A program made the position numbers and the translations under genes. The notes below the pieces were generated by a model that had not been told where the DNA came from, made no database searches, and was given only the letters and a program-made list of their open reading frames with translations. Source: Mogibacterium sp. (lineage in GTDB: Bacteria; Bacillota; Clostridia; Peptostreptococcales; Anaerovoracaceae). From it: a stretch of DNA of 64,000 nt. Where the stretch lies: positions 1 to 64,000 of the forward strand of contig DUVP01000027.1 in NCBI GenBank assembly GCA_012840975.1. Reading direction: 5' to 3'. Positions 63,789-64,000 of the stretch are shown here, in pieces (the stretch's first letter is position 1; each line of letters opens with the position of its first letter).

Positions 63789-64000
63789 CTACTTCTTTTT
63801 TAGGGCTTTCAACTCTTGAAGTTTCTTTTCATTATTTGAGTCTTTATTTTCCGCAAGTTTTTTCTTTTCGAGCTGTTTATTTACTGTTTCTGCTTTATTT
63901 TTAAGGTTAGCCTGATAGTTCTTCCTGGATTTATTAGATTTGTTTTTCTTCCTGTAAGTTTTATCTTCCTGATCGGTATTCGTTTTTTTTGCGGCTTCTT
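63789..64000 (-). CDS. C-terminal tail of a lysine-rich protein, cut by the window edge
   Basis: An open frame enters from the right edge and stops at TAG 63791-63789, giving at least 70 residues. The visible part is very rich in Lys, Asn, Glu and Gln with no hydrophobic core (for example KTYRKKNKSNKSRKNYQ and KKLQELKALKKK) and looks like a disordered or helical basic tail. Not recognised; it may be the end of a larger protein beyond the window. The frame is uninterrupted, but the composition makes coding status less sure than for neighbours. Confidence 0.5.
   Translation of the reverse strand, partial: EAAKKTNTDQEDKTYRKKNKSNKSRKNYQANLKNKAETVNKQLEKKKLAENKDSNNEKKLQELKALKKK

Overview
This is a compact, low-GC chromosomal window from a Gram-positive anaerobe-like bacterium. 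Gene order and content point to the Clostridia (Firmicutes): PolC-type replicase beside ispG/rseP/dxr/cdsA/uppS/frr/pyrH, a mraZ-led dcw cluster, zapA-mutS2, rny, and rpmB-asp23-recG-rsmD-coaD-tmcAL. A lineage near Anaerovoracaceae (Eubacteriales family XIII) is my guess from the protein flavour only. I see no prophage, insertion sequence, CRISPR array or rRNA operon. Most genes lie on the minus strand.

Layout. 1-5.2 kb (minus): tRNA modification, CoA synthesis, rRNA methylation, RecG, an Asp23-family protein and ribosomal protein L28. 5.4-14 kb (plus): a membrane-anchored, apparently inactive M20/PepD-like protein, a very large class A penicillin-binding protein, a neurotransmitter:sodium symporter-family transporter, a three-tRNA cluster (Asn, Leu, fMet), and a cation/proton antiporter. 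14.1-21.2 kb (minus): a VanX-like D,D-dipeptidase with a DUF819 transporter, a TPR protein coupled to a radical-SAM-like protein that has lost its cluster cysteines, then argS and a DUF523 gene. 21.3-35.9 kb (minus): mutS2, zapA, an rRNA methyltransferase, ftsZ, then the dcw cluster ftsQ-murG-ftsW-murD-mraY-pbp-ftsL-rsmH-mraZ. 36-42.6 kb (minus): an SDR reductase, a small membrane protein, NhaC, a nucleoside kinase and a second class A PBP. 42.6-45.7 kb: a metal-efflux module with a P-type ATPase, a detached HMA protein and a divergent ArsR-AraC fusion regulator. 45.7-57.2 kb (minus): polC, isoprenoid and phospholipid genes, frr, pyrH, thrS. 57.3-64 kb (minus): thiI with a cysteine desulfurase, rny, a MurE-family ligase away from dcw, radC, and the tail of a lysine-rich protein cut by the window edge.

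How it works together. The window is dominated by envelope growth and division: lipid II synthesis (MurE, MurD, MraY, MurG, UppS), its polymerisation (FtsW with a PASTA PBP; two class A PBPs) and the divisome (FtsZ, ZapA, FtsQ, FtsL). The mraZ promoter carries three 10-bp-spaced MraZ-like boxes, so the division cluster is probably autoregulated.

Most unusual points: (1) PolC lacks the 3'-5' proofreading exonuclease normally nested in its PHP domain; (2) a radical-SAM-like protein has Ser/Thr/Asn at the three cluster-cysteine positions and is coupled to a TPR protein; (3) an ArsR winged helix is fused to an AraC DNA-binding domain downstream of three helically phased direct repeats; (4) an M20-like protein has lost its metal-binding motif; (5) a terminator-like hairpin sits inside the dcw cluster between ftsL and the PBP gene. 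None of these amounts to a proven new system; (2) and (3) are the best candidates for undescribed biology.
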